Origin: Clostridium sp. AM22-11AC
GTDB lineage: Bacteria; Bacillota; Clostridia; Lachnospirales; Lachnospiraceae
NCBI RefSeq assembly: GCF_003473545.1
Contig: NZ_QUCM01000013.1
Span: 21,990 to 85,989 of the forward strand
Reading direction: 5' to 3'
DNA length: 64,000 bases
Below are positions 17,932 through 26,844 of this stretch, piece after piece. Every line of letters starts with the position of its first letter. Position 1 is the stretch's first letter. A program made the position numbers and the translations under genes. The notes below the pieces were generated by a model. It did no database searches, was not told the DNA's origin, and saw nothing but the letters and a program-made list of their open reading frames with translations.

Positions 17932-19269
17932 TTATTCCATGATTGAGCGCAGCATACGCACACAGGCCTCTTTTTCAATCTCATCTGTGCAGCATTCCAG
18001 ACTGTTCCGGATATAAGCCTGGGCTTCATCTGAGGTTTTAAAGGTGATAGGAAGCCGTGACAGGCATTTTGCCATAGCCGCTCTTGTAAGAACCTTTGGA
18101 AGCTCTTTCCATGACTGCCTGATCTCTTTAAACAGCTCATCTAATTTTTCACTGATCATGCTTTCATCTGCCATCGCTTCAGAAGCTTTATATTCCAGTG
18201 AAGCAAAGGCACTGCCTGATAAGAGAAGTTCTGTTTTCCAGAGGACCTTACATTCCGGAAGGTTTGATTTTGCCAGTTCATCCATAGGGATCTCTTCCCC
18301 AGCGATCCACTGTTCAAAATAAGTTTCCTGCTTTCCTTCTAACCGAGGGAGAAGATCTGCGGTTTCAACCGGTATCTCTTTCCACTGTTTATCCAGAAAT
18401 AGCTTTAATACTTCTGACATGATCTCTACCATGACCTGTGTATCTTTCAGATCTGAGACTGCATGATCCCCGCAAAGGAGAAGCACATACAGATCATTGA
18501 CCAGATCCATTAACATCAAAATATCCCCGGTGGCATCTGTGATCTTTTCACTGACCTCCTCTAATTTAGAAGAAAGGTGATAATACTCTGCTGCTTCCAG
18601 GGTTTTAAAATCCGTCTGGTTAAATTCTTCTAAAAATGGATACAGTTCTTTCCAGGACTCTGTTCCCTCTTTCGGGCGGTTTAAAAGTGCTTCACAGCGC
18701 AGGACATAGATCATATCATCCAGACCTGCCTCCGGTGCTCCTTTATAAATACTTAAACCTTCCTGAATCAGAGCAAAGAACTTGTTTTTTGTAAAGCGTA
18801 CCGGCAGCTGGCTGACTACCAGCTGGAAACGCTCATGAAAACCGGAAGGATCTGAGTCCTGTGTCAGATAATTTAAGATCTCTTCCATGAAAGCATCTGT
18901 ATTTTCCGGCTTCTTTCCTACTAACTGAGGCATAAATCTGCCTTCTACCCGGTTCATTACATATTCATATGCCTGGAAAATGTCTGTATAAGCAGTCAGT
19001 TTTTCCATTTCCTTGATGGTATCCTGACGCAGCTCCTCCAGTTCTTCTAACAGAGTTTCTTTCTCAAAAGTTTCCTTCTTTTCCAGAAATCCTTCCAGAA
19101 AAGAACCTAAAGATCCTAAATACCTGTCATAAAGAGCCAGTGTCTCCTCTGCCGGTTCGCCGGTCTTTTCTGCCATCATTTCATAGCAGGTGTAAAAATT
19201 TAATGTCATACGGATAAAAGAATAATTATAGGCAGCCGTAAGACGTTTTTTGATCTTTCTTAATTCCAT
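17932..19269 (-). CDS. Large helical hypothetical protein (445 residues)
   Basis: Not recognised. It is strongly alpha-helical and acidic, rich in Leu, Glu and Lys, without catalytic motifs, membrane spans or a signal peptide. The layout resembles a helical-repeat scaffold. The upstream sequence AAAGGATAAGG is a modest RBS about 13 bases from the ATG. It heads the run that ends with gerW, so a sporulation-related role is possible but only by position. Confidence 0.6.
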   Translation of the reverse strand: MELRKIKKRLTAAYNYSFIRMTLNFYTCYEMMAEKTGEPAEETLALYDRYLGSLGSFLEGFLEKKETFEKETLLEELEELRQDTIKEMEKLTAYTDIFQAYEYVMNRVEGRFMPQLVGKKPENTDAFMEEILNYLTQDSDPSGFHERFQLVVSQLPVRFTKNKFFALIQEGLSIYKGAPEAGLDDMIYVLRCEALLNRPKEGTESWKELYPFLEEFNQTDFKTLEAAEYYHLSSKLEEVSEKITDATGDILMLMDLVNDLYVLLLCGDHAVSDLKDTQVMVEIMSEVLKLFLDKQWKEIPVETADLLPRLEGKQETYFEQWIAGEEIPMDELAKSNLPECKVLWKTELLLSGSAFASLEYKASEAMADESMISEKLDELFKEIRQSWKELPKVLTRAAMAKCLSRLPITFKTSDEAQAYIRNSLECCTDEIEKEACVRMLRSIME

Positions 19270-19324
19270 TTTAATTTCTATTCCTTATCCTTTCAATTGT
19301 CTCTTTTTATCATCTGAAAATACA

Positions 19325-20566
19325 TTATGCTTTTAATACACAGCGGCGTACCAGGTCCAAAGCCTTCATCATAGACTGTTCCCGGATCTTTCCTCTGTTT
19401 CCCTTAAAATGATACTCCAGCACTTCTGCCTTTCCCTTTACAGCGCAGGCCATGTATACAAGACCTACCGGTTTTTCCTTGCTACCGCCTCCAGGACCTG
19501 CAAGACCGGTAACAGCCACACAAACATCGGTCTGGGCCCGCTCTGCTCCGCCCAGTGCCATTTCCAGGGCAGTTTCACGGCTTACAGCGCCATGTGCCTT
19601 TAAAGTTTCCTCTTTTACACCTAAAAGACGTACTTTCGCTTCGTTAGAATAAGTAACCATTCCCTGCATAAATACATCCGAAACGCCGGAAACATTTACA
19701 AGACGGGCTGCGATCATACCGCCGGTACAGGACTCAGCCGTAGCCATAGTCAGATGCTTTTTCTGTAAAAGGTCCACTACAGCCATTTCCAGAGTCACAT
19801 CTTCCTCTGTGGTAAAGATGCAGTCACCAAAACGGTTAAACAGTTCTGCCATTACAGGCGCGATCAGCGCTTCCCCTTCTTCTTTGGTAACTGCCTTGGC
19901 AGTCAGACGTACCTGTACCTCCGCAGTCTTGGCATAGGTTGCAATGGTCGGGTTGGTCTGTTTGTCGATCAGATCCAGGATCTTATCTTCTACCTGGCTT
20001 TCCCCGTATCCGCAGATCTTTACCATATGGGAAACAAGCTGGGAATTCTGTCTTTTTTCCAGATAAGGGAACACCTGTCCCTCAAAAAGAGGATACAGTT
20101 CATTTGGCGGTCCTGGGAGCAGAATGGCTGTTTTTCCATTTTTTTCCATGATCAGTCCCGGTGCCATACCATTGGGGTTATCCAGAACAATGGATCCGTG
20201 AGGAACTGTTACCATTTTCCAGTTATTCTCCGGGATTTCCCTGTAGATATTATTCTTAAAATACGCTTCCAGGCAGGCTCTGGTATGAGGGTCCTCTTCC
20301 AGCTCCATTCCCATAGCTTCTGCACATACTTCTTTTGTCAGATCATCTTCTGTAGGCCCAAGTCCTCCTGTGACGATCACAATATCTGAACGGTCAAGGG
20401 CAGTTTTTACCACCGCCATCATTCGGTCATAATTATCGCCCACTGTTACCTGATAATACATATCCAGTCCCAATGAGGCACATTTTTCTGCCAGATATCT
20501 GGCATTGCTGTTTAAAATGTTTCCCATTAAGATCTCAGTTCCCACACTGATCAGTTCTGCTGTCAT
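19325..20566 (-). CDS. cinA: CinA family nicotinamide mononucleotide deamidase
   Basis: 413 residues with both CinA domains: the N-terminal COG1058/MoCF-like domain (TAELISVGTEILMG, TGGLGPTEDDLTKE) and the C-terminal NMN amidohydrolase domain (TAESCTGGMIAARLVN, SNEAKVRLLGV). CinA links NAD recycling and competence. It is 3 bases downstream of pgsA in the same direction. In Bacillus recA usually follows; it does not here. Confidence 0.95.
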   Translation of the reverse strand: MTAELISVGTEILMGNILNSNARYLAEKCASLGLDMYYQVTVGDNYDRMMAVVKTALDRSDIVIVTGGLGPTEDDLTKEVCAEAMGMELEEDPHTRACLEAYFKNNIYREIPENNWKMVTVPHGSIVLDNPNGMAPGLIMEKNGKTAILLPGPPNELYPLFEGQVFPYLEKRQNSQLVSHMVKICGYGESQVEDKILDLIDKQTNPTIATYAKTAEVQVRLTAKAVTKEEGEALIAPVMAELFNRFGDCIFTTEEDVTLEMAVVDLLQKKHLTMATAESCTGGMIAARLVNVSGVSDVFMQGMVTYSNEAKVRLLGVKEETLKAHGAVSRETALEMALGGAERAQTDVCVAVTGLAGPGGGSKEKPVGLVYMACAVKGKAEVLEYHFKGNRGKIREQSMMKALDLVRRCVLKA

Positions 20567-20569
20567 GTT

Positions 20570-21112
20570 TTACATGCCTCCCTTTGTAAGCACCTCTACG
20601 TTTTTCGCCACATAATCTACCAGTGAAACAATGGTCAGTACCACAGCTGCCGCTAACATGATAAAAGTAACGGTCTTTAAAGCCGGGATATTGAATATCA
20701 TAAGGATCACTGCGATCATCTGGAATGTAGTCTTAAACTTGCCCCAGTAGCTGGCTGCGATCACAATGCCATTGTCTGCTGCTACCAGACGGAAACCGCT
20801 GATAATAAATTCACGGCTGATAATGATGATGACTACCCATGCAGGCAGCTGTCCTAACTGGATCAGGCAGATCAGTGCAGAGCATACTAACAGCTTATCT
20901 GCTAAAGGATCCATAAATTTTCCAAAATTTGTAACAAGATTGTACTTGCGGGCGATCTTTCCGTCAAAAAGATCTGTAAGGCTGGCAACAATAAAGATCA
21001 CATTTGCAACAACACGCATGGTCTGGCTGCTTCCGTTATCATATAAAAGAGCTGCTACGAAAAACGGGATCAGGATCACACGCATAACAGTCAGTTTATT
21101 CGGCAGATTCAT
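20570..21112 (-). CDS. pgsA: CDP-diacylglycerol-glycerol-3-phosphate 3-phosphatidyltransferase
   Basis: 180 residues, four to five membrane segments. The CDP-alcohol phosphotransferase motif is complete (DLFDGKIARKYN, then GKFMDPLADK), supplying the aspartates that bind magnesium and CDP. It makes phosphatidylglycerol phosphate, the first committed step of PG/cardiolipin synthesis. Its start overlaps the end of rimO by 17 bases. Confidence 0.95.
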   Translation of the reverse strand: MNLPNKLTVMRVILIPFFVAALLYDNGSSQTMRVVANVIFIVASLTDLFDGKIARKYNLVTNFGKFMDPLADKLLVCSALICLIQLGQLPAWVVIIIISREFIISGFRLVAADNGIVIAASYWGKFKTTFQMIAVILMIFNIPALKTVTFIMLAAAVVLTIVSLVDYVAKNVEVLTKGGM

Positions 21113-22460
21113 GATATACCTCCCCGATCAGATCATATTCATTGGCACCGGTTACTTTTACTCTTACAAAGTCACCGGACATCAGCATTTCATCTGCATT
21201 TACAAAAATAAGTCCGTCTACGTTTGGCGCATCCATGTAAGTACGTCCTACATAAGCAGGCTCATCTGCCACTTTTCCTTCGATCATAACATCCAGGACT
21301 TTTCCTACCATATTTTCACAGTGTTCAAAAGCGATCTCCTGCTGCAGTTCCATTACATCTGCACGGCGCTCTTCTTTCACTTCTTCCGGGATCTGGTCCG
21401 GATAGGAATAAGCCGGTGTATCCTCTTCTGCGGAATAGGTAAATACGCCTACACGCTCAAATTCCATCTCATCTACAAATTCCATCAGTTCTTCATGGTC
21501 TTCTTCGGTCTCCCCCGGAAAACCGCAGATAAAAGTTGTACGAAGGGCAATGTCCGGGATCTCACGGCGAAGGGCGCCAATACGCTCTTTTAACTCTGCC
21601 TTGTGGGTTCTTCTTCCCATACGCTTTAAAATACGGTCGCTGGCATGCTGGATCGGGATATCCAGATAGTGACATACTTTTTCTTCTGTTTTAATAGCCT
21701 GGATCAGCTCATCTGTGATCTCCTCCGGATAACAGTACTGGATACGGATCCAGTAAATTCCAGGGATCTGTGCCAGTTCATGAAGAAGCTTCGGCAGTGT
21801 TTTCTCACCATACAGATCTTTTCCGTAAAGAGTGGTCTCCTGGGCAACTAAGATAAGCTCTCTTACCCCGTTTTCAGCCAGTTCTCTTGCTTCTGCAAGG
21901 AGCTGCTCCATAGGAACACTGCGGTAAGGTCCTCTTAAATATGGAATGATACAGTAACTGCAGCGTTTGTCACAGCCTTCCGCGATCTTTAAGAATGCAT
22001 AATGTCCGCCGGTAGTCATTACACGCTTTTTCGCTGTTTCCGGCAGTTCTTTTAAGTCATGGAAGCAGGAAATATGTTCTTCTTTTTTCTCTTTTTCTTC
22101 CCCAAACAGACGGGTCAGCACATTTCCGATCTCTTCATAAGAAGTAGTTCCAAGGATGGCATCCACCTCCGGAATCTCATCAATGATCTCCTGTTTGTAG
22201 CGCTGTGCAAGACATCCTGCTACGATCAGGGCACGGCATTTTCCTTCTTCTTTGTAACGTGCCATCTCTAAGATCGTATTAACACTTTCCTCTTTTGCAT
22301 CACCAATAAAGCAGCAGGTGTTGATCAGGATGGCATCTGCCTCCGTCTCATCATCGGTAAAGGACACGCCCAGTCCTCCTGCTACGCCTAACATCTTCTC
22401 TGTATCTACCAGGTTTTTATCACAGCCTAAAGATACGCAAAATAACTTGATTTTTTCCAT
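21096..22460 (-). CDS. rimO: Ribosomal protein S12 methylthiotransferase
   Basis: 454 residues with the three methylthiotransferase domains: the UPF0004 N-terminal domain with its cysteines (GCDKNLVDTEKMLG, NTCCFIGDAK, GCLAQRY), the radical-SAM core (EGCDKRCSYCIIP) and a C-terminal TRAM domain (VMIEGKVADEPAYVGRTY). It adds a methylthio group to Asp88 of S12. RimO rather than MiaB is indicated by CFIGDAKEESVNTI and the shorter length. It is followed, overlapping, by pgsA. Confidence 0.95.
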   Translation of the reverse strand: MEKIKLFCVSLGCDKNLVDTEKMLGVAGGLGVSFTDDETEADAILINTCCFIGDAKEESVNTILEMARYKEEGKCRALIVAGCLAQRYKQEIIDEIPEVDAILGTTSYEEIGNVLTRLFGEEKEKKEEHISCFHDLKELPETAKKRVMTTGGHYAFLKIAEGCDKRCSYCIIPYLRGPYRSVPMEQLLAEARELAENGVRELILVAQETTLYGKDLYGEKTLPKLLHELAQIPGIYWIRIQYCYPEEITDELIQAIKTEEKVCHYLDIPIQHASDRILKRMGRRTHKAELKERIGALRREIPDIALRTTFICGFPGETEEDHEELMEFVDEMEFERVGVFTYSAEEDTPAYSYPDQIPEEVKEERRADVMELQQEIAFEHCENMVGKVLDVMIEGKVADEPAYVGRTYMDAPNVDGLIFVNADEMLMSGDFVRVKVTGANEYDLIGEVYHESAE

Positions 22461-22493
22461 GTATTGTATTTACTCCTGATCTGTATAAATTTT

Positions 22494-22539
22494 AAAAAAG
22501 CCATCCTTTGCACCTTTACGGTACAGCAGACGGCTTTTA
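22494..22539 (-). terminator. Terminator after rpoZ
   Basis: On the minus strand AAAAGCC(G)TC ... GGCTTTTTT with a long loop, ending in a run of six T. Between the rpoZ stop and the rimO start, it would partly separate the two. Confidence 0.65.
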
Positions 22540-22546
22540 TGAAGTC

Positions 22547-22825
22547 TTATGCCTGTTCTTCGGTTGTATCCAGTTCTTCCTCAGCGGATGGCTCCTCTTC
22601 CGGAAGGATCTTTACCTTCTGCTGATACAGCTCATCAATGGCAATAGACAGAGGCTTCTTTCCAGCTGCTCCTGCTACCATTGCGTCATCACCTGCGATC
22701 AGCTGTCTTGCACGCTTGGAAGCTGCAATGACGATGGAATAACGGCTCTGTACTACCGGCTGCTCGCCTGGTTCAATATCTTTGTTTACAACGTTGATCA
22801 GATCTGTGTATGATGGATGTAACAT
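22547..22825 (-). CDS. rpoZ: RNA polymerase omega subunit
   Basis: 92 residues. MLHPSYTDLIN and the SRYSIVIAASKRARQLI helix are the conserved omega core. The acidic tail (EEEPSAEEELDTTEEQ) is common in Clostridia. I prefer the ATG at 22825 to one six codons upstream, because AAGGGGA lies 7-8 bases before it. Omega aids assembly of RNA polymerase. It follows gmk, the usual gmk-rpoZ order. Confidence 0.93.
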   Translation of the reverse strand: MLHPSYTDLINVVNKDIEPGEQPVVQSRYSIVIAASKRARQLIAGDDAMVAGAAGKKPLSIAIDELYQQKVKILPEEEPSAEEELDTTEEQA

Positions 22826-22884
22826 ATTACATTCCCCTTTCAATGTATTTATTTTATAGTGTGATCCTATTTTTTATTTCTTGA

Positions 22885-23529
22885 TCATTTTTTTGCAAAA
22901 CCCTTATCATCTAAGTGATACAGGTCTTCTCTCATCTTGCTTAAAAAATCCAGATGATAGGAAGTTTTTCTGTGCTGCAGCTGGATCAGCTGATGCATCT
23001 CCTCTACGCAGCGGTCCAGATCATCGTTGATCAGCAGGTAATCATAGGCTTCCATACCGGAGGCCTCTTCTGCTGCTCTGGCCAGTCTGGCATTGATCAC
23101 CTCCAAAGTTTCTGTACCTCTACCTACCAGGCGCCTGCGAAGTTCTTCTGCACTTGGAGGAGTTACAAATAACAGCAGCGCATCCGGGAAACGTTTCTTT
23201 ACTTTTAAAGCTCCCTGGATCTCGATCTCAAGGATCACATCCTTGCCTTCTGCCATTTTCTGTTCTACATATTCCTTTGGTGTGCCGTAGTAGTTATTCA
23301 CATACTGGGCATACTCGATCAGCTTCCGCTCATCACGCATTTTTTCAAACTGCTCTTTTGTAACGAAAAAGTATTCTTTTCCGTCTGTTTCTCCCTCTCT
23401 TGGAGCTCTGGTGGTTGCAGATATGGATAATGCGTAATTATCATACCGCTTTAACAGTTCTTTCATCAAAGTTCCTTTGCCTGCACCGGAGAAACCGGAC
23501 ACAACGACTAAAATTCCCTGATGGTTCAT
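22885..23529 (-). CDS. gmk: Guanylate kinase
   Basis: 214 residues from the ATG at 23529. P-loop SGFSGAGKGTL (residues 11-21), GMP-binding SISATTRAPREGE and YGTPKEYVE are visible. It converts GMP to GDP. The start at 23529 is chosen over the in-frame ATG at 23553, because AGGAGG lies 7 bases before 23529 and the earlier one overlaps yicC. In Bacillus remA sits between yicC and gmk; here yicC and gmk are 16 bases apart and no remA is present. Confidence 0.95.
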   Translation of the reverse strand: MNHQGILVVVSGFSGAGKGTLMKELLKRYDNYALSISATTRAPREGETDGKEYFFVTKEQFEKMRDERKLIEYAQYVNNYYGTPKEYVEQKMAEGKDVILEIEIQGALKVKKRFPDALLLFVTPPSAEELRRRLVGRGTETLEVINARLARAAEEASGMEAYDYLLINDDLDRCVEEMHQLIQLQHRKTSYHLDFLSKMREDLYHLDDKGFAKK

Positions 23530-23545
23530 AAAAGGCCTCCTGGTA

Positions 23546-24424
23546 TTATTCAATATTCTGGATCTGTTCTCTTACTTTTTCAATTTCTGTCTTTAAGGCA
23601 ATGGCTTTGTCTGAAATTGCAAGGTCACTGGACTTGGAAAGAATGGTATTTGCTTCCCGGTTCATCTCCTGGGCAATGAAATCCAGTTTGCGACCTACAC
23701 TTTCACCAGATAAAAGTTCCTGTCTTGTATTTTCAATATGGCTTCTTAAACGAACCGTTTCTTCATCTACACAGATCTTATCTGCATAGATCACAACCTC
23801 TGCAGCGATCCTGCCCTCATCAATGGCGGTACCGTTTAACAGTTCTTTGACCTTATCTTCTAATTTCTGTCTGTATTCCTTTAAGATAACAGGAGAACGT
23901 TCCTCAATAAAGTCTACAAGTCCTGTCATATAATCCAGCTTGCCAAGAAGATCTTCTTTTAAATGAGCACCTTCCACCTCTCTGGATGCAACAAATTTCT
24001 TTGCTGCCTCTTCCAAAGCTGCAGAAAGGATCTCCCACAAATGCTCTTCATCATCCGGAACCTGTTCCATGGTAAGGACTTCCGGACATCTGGAAAGGGT
24101 GGAAACCTGGATATCGTTGCGGATCCCGAATTCCTCTTCCATTTTTTTGAAATAATCCATATATTCCCCAGCCAGGGCTTTATTATACTTCAGGCAGAGA
24201 TTTCCTTCTGTATAATCCTCGTAATTGATAAAAAGATCTACCTTTCCTCTCTGGATATATTTCTTTAAAAGAGTACGGATCGCAGCCTCAAAATAGTTAA
24301 ATTTCTTTGGCATCTTGATACTCAGATCTAAGTATCTGTGGTTTACTGCTTTCATTTCTACAGAAATCTTGTATTCATCCGTAGCATTCTCGCATCTTCC
24401 GAAACCGGTCATGCTTTTTAACAT
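23546..24424 (-). CDS. yicC: YicC family endoribonuclease
   Basis: 292 residues. The N-terminus LKSMTGFGRCENATDEYKIS, the HRYLDLSIKMP segment and the C-terminal DUF1732 block (VGRKLDFIAQEMNREANTI) define YicC/YloC. These proteins are recently described as endoribonucleases. It is the first gene of the leftward yicC-gmk-rpoZ-rimO-pgsA-cinA run, 60 bases from a near-consensus promoter. Confidence 0.93.
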   Translation of the reverse strand: MLKSMTGFGRCENATDEYKISVEMKAVNHRYLDLSIKMPKKFNYFEAAIRTLLKKYIQRGKVDLFINYEDYTEGNLCLKYNKALAGEYMDYFKKMEEEFGIRNDIQVSTLSRCPEVLTMEQVPDDEEHLWEILSAALEEAAKKFVASREVEGAHLKEDLLGKLDYMTGLVDFIEERSPVILKEYRQKLEDKVKELLNGTAIDEGRIAAEVVIYADKICVDEETVRLRSHIENTRQELLSGESVGRKLDFIAQEMNREANTILSKSSDLAISDKAIALKTEIEKVREQIQNIE

Positions 24425-24484
24425 ATGGAATGCCTCACTTTCATTTTCCTATGTTTTCTATATAATTCCTATATAATCTTTCAT

Positions 24485-24513
24485 ATTATAATTCATCCGT
24501 AAATGCAAGTCAA
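24485..24513 (-). promoter_or_regulatory. Near-consensus promoter for the yicC run
   Basis: Minus strand TTGACT (24513-24508), 17-base spacer, TATAAT (24490-24485). It overlaps the last codon of the transglutaminase gene. Confidence 0.78.
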
Positions 24514-26822
24514 CTGAAAATGCAGTAGCGGAAACGGAGCCTGTCAAAAATTCCCATTTTTTTCCTGCTGTCACGAAGCTTTAACAGGAACTGGTGTACA
24601 AGTCTGATCTCATATTCTTCCAACGGCTCTCCGCCATAGAAATATTTTTCCATCAGATCATTTACCCTCAGATACAGCCCATCCGGTATTTCCGGCAAAG
24701 TTTCCCTGATCTTTTCCTGGATCTGTTCACTTTTAAATCCCGGCTGCATGTCGATCCCCAGGATCAGCAGATGCTTATAGATCATAAGAAGGAGAAATTC
24801 CACACTGGGAAGGCTGCCATTGTCACTGATTTTCCGGATCCTGTATTCATAATACATTCTCCGCAGTTCTAATACCGCAAAAATAAATTCCAAAACAAAC
24901 AGGATCAGCAGGATCATACCCCAGCCTATATCTGCTGTCTTTAATTCTGTCTGCTTTTGATTTTCCAGGAACGGTTCACTTCCAGGAAAATGCTTTTTCA
25001 GATTTTCTGCTTCTTCTCCCTCGGAGTCCAAAGCAGCTACTTTGCGCACCTGCCCCGGAGACTGTGCCATATTAAGGAGGGCATATGTATCGTAATAAAA
25101 TCCCGGTGTCACATCTACCGATACCCATCCCATACCATCCATATATACTTCCGCCCAGGCATGACCGTCAGAAGAAGAAAGGCCGATCCAGTCTCCGTGA
25201 GAATTTTCCGCCTGTTTGCTGGTAAGAAGATATCCTTCTGCATATCTGGCCGGAATGTGAAAACTTCTCAGTGCAAGTACGGCAGCAGAAGTATAATATG
25301 CGGAATTTCCTTCCCGCTCCCCCTGTAAAAATTCTTTTAAAAGATCGTCTCCCGCAGTATCTTCCTCAGAAAGATATTTATTATAATACGTATTTTCCTC
25401 AAGAACAGTACGGATCTGCTGTACAGCCGCATACACACTTAAAGATGCTTCTTCCTCTTCTTTATGAAACAGCTCTTTGATCAGACCAGACAACTGTGGA
25501 TCTGCTGTAAGATAATTCACATACACAAAATCACGGTATACTGCCTCCGACTCCAGATACTGCTTCTGTTCATCTGTAACAGGAGCCTCTGTCCAGGTAT
25601 CTAACCGCTGCAGTTCCCCCGGCATATCCGAAGACAGCTCGCTGATCTCATAACGTTTTGCGCCAAAGAAAGCAAGGGAACGGCTTCCCTCATCTCTTTC
25701 ATTGGTAGAATTGGCAACTGCCTGGGAAGAATAAGGCTCATAGATATATTTTCTCATGGCACCTGTATTTACTACCTGGATATGGTTGACCCACGGTGCA
25801 TCCTCCGGCAAGGGATCCGTGCCGCTTCTTCCAGCTTCTTCATAGGCAATATACTGATGTTCCGGCTGAAAACCTCTTCCGTTCAGCCATTTTAAAAATC
25901 CCCATCTATTTCCGCCATAAGCTGCTTTTGCCAGAGGTTTCCAGCTGTCATTCTCATAAACAGAACCAGTAAAACCCTTTAAATATAAAGGTTTGATCTG
26001 TTCTGTCTTTACTCTGAGCCTTGGCTCGTCCCCCTGTTCTAAAGAAGCTGCCTGCGCCAGACTGCCGGAAGGCATATTATCCTCTCCATATCGCAGCTGT
26101 TCTGTCATCTGTGCTACGTCCTTTTTCACTTTCAGTACTGTCTGTGAGGTTTTTCCTCCTGATATCCAGAGCATGCAAAAAAGGATCAGTCCTGTTACGA
26201 TCGTCCAGCCGGTACGGCGTCCGAAAGAGCCAGCATGAAAGGCAAACAGCCATACACCTGTAATGGAAGTGAGCATAAGAACGGCTCCAAAAAGGGAAGA
26301 ACGTCCTAAGACGATCTCCGGAACAAACAGAACGAGGGCGATCAGGCTGATCCGAGTACATGCCTTTACACTGACCAGATACCATAAAAGAGCCGCCAGC
26401 ATTAAAAGAAAGACCAGACTGTATAAAAACAGATTCTGCTCTGTTGCCTGTACATTTCCAAACAGACGCACTCCATCTTCATATTTTTCATTCCAGCTGT
26501 AAATACAGATATTTAAAAAGCTTAAAAATCCGTTTAATATCTGTACCGGTCTTATAAAGGTCAGTACTGCCGCACCGGCGGCAGGAATAAAAAATGCCCA
26601 TTTCTTATCTTTGGAAGACAAGAGTCCGTATACAGCAGTCAGACATAAAACAATTTCTGCTATCCCAAAAGCCGCAGCCTCAAAAACAAGGTCGATCGCC
26701 GCAATCTTAAACCAGGATAAAATGCTTCCTGCCACCAGTATCATGCACAATGGCAGCGCGTTTAAAATATCCCTGTTCTTATTATTTTTCCCTGATGATA
26801 TTTCCTGTATCACACCCGCCAT
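24510..26822 (-). CDS. TgpA-like membrane protein with a transglutaminase-type domain lacking the catalytic Cys
   Basis: 770 residues. Residues ~15-225 hold about six membrane spans; residues ~250-620 are extracellular and end in a transglutaminase/protease-like core; a further membrane helix near 650 and a cytoplasmic DUF4129-like tail follow. The core has the His (GHAWAEVY, H554) and Asp (VDVTPG, D570), and the flanking RSFHIPARYAEGYL is typical. The catalytic position normally filled by Cys reads GNSAYY, with Ser at 507. It may therefore be non-catalytic or use Ser. It is the last gene of the moxR-DUF58-transglutaminase operon, a widespread trio thought to act on the envelope. Confidence 0.85.
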   Translation of the reverse strand: MAGVIQEISSGKNNKNRDILNALPLCMILVAGSILSWFKIAAIDLVFEAAAFGIAEIVLCLTAVYGLLSSKDKKWAFFIPAAGAAVLTFIRPVQILNGFLSFLNICIYSWNEKYEDGVRLFGNVQATEQNLFLYSLVFLLMLAALLWYLVSVKACTRISLIALVLFVPEIVLGRSSLFGAVLMLTSITGVWLFAFHAGSFGRRTGWTIVTGLILFCMLWISGGKTSQTVLKVKKDVAQMTEQLRYGEDNMPSGSLAQAASLEQGDEPRLRVKTEQIKPLYLKGFTGSVYENDSWKPLAKAAYGGNRWGFLKWLNGRGFQPEHQYIAYEEAGRSGTDPLPEDAPWVNHIQVVNTGAMRKYIYEPYSSQAVANSTNERDEGSRSLAFFGAKRYEISELSSDMPGELQRLDTWTEAPVTDEQKQYLESEAVYRDFVYVNYLTADPQLSGLIKELFHKEEEEASLSVYAAVQQIRTVLEENTYYNKYLSEEDTAGDDLLKEFLQGEREGNSAYYTSAAVLALRSFHIPARYAEGYLLTSKQAENSHGDWIGLSSSDGHAWAEVYMDGMGWVSVDVTPGFYYDTYALLNMAQSPGQVRKVAALDSEGEEAENLKKHFPGSEPFLENQKQTELKTADIGWGMILLILFVLEFIFAVLELRRMYYEYRIRKISDNGSLPSVEFLLLMIYKHLLILGIDMQPGFKSEQIQEKIRETLPEIPDGLYLRVNDLMEKYFYGGEPLEEYEIRLVHQFLLKLRDSRKKMGIFDRLRFRYCIFS

Positions 26823-26844
26823 AGTTTATGTTTTGTCTTCCTTT

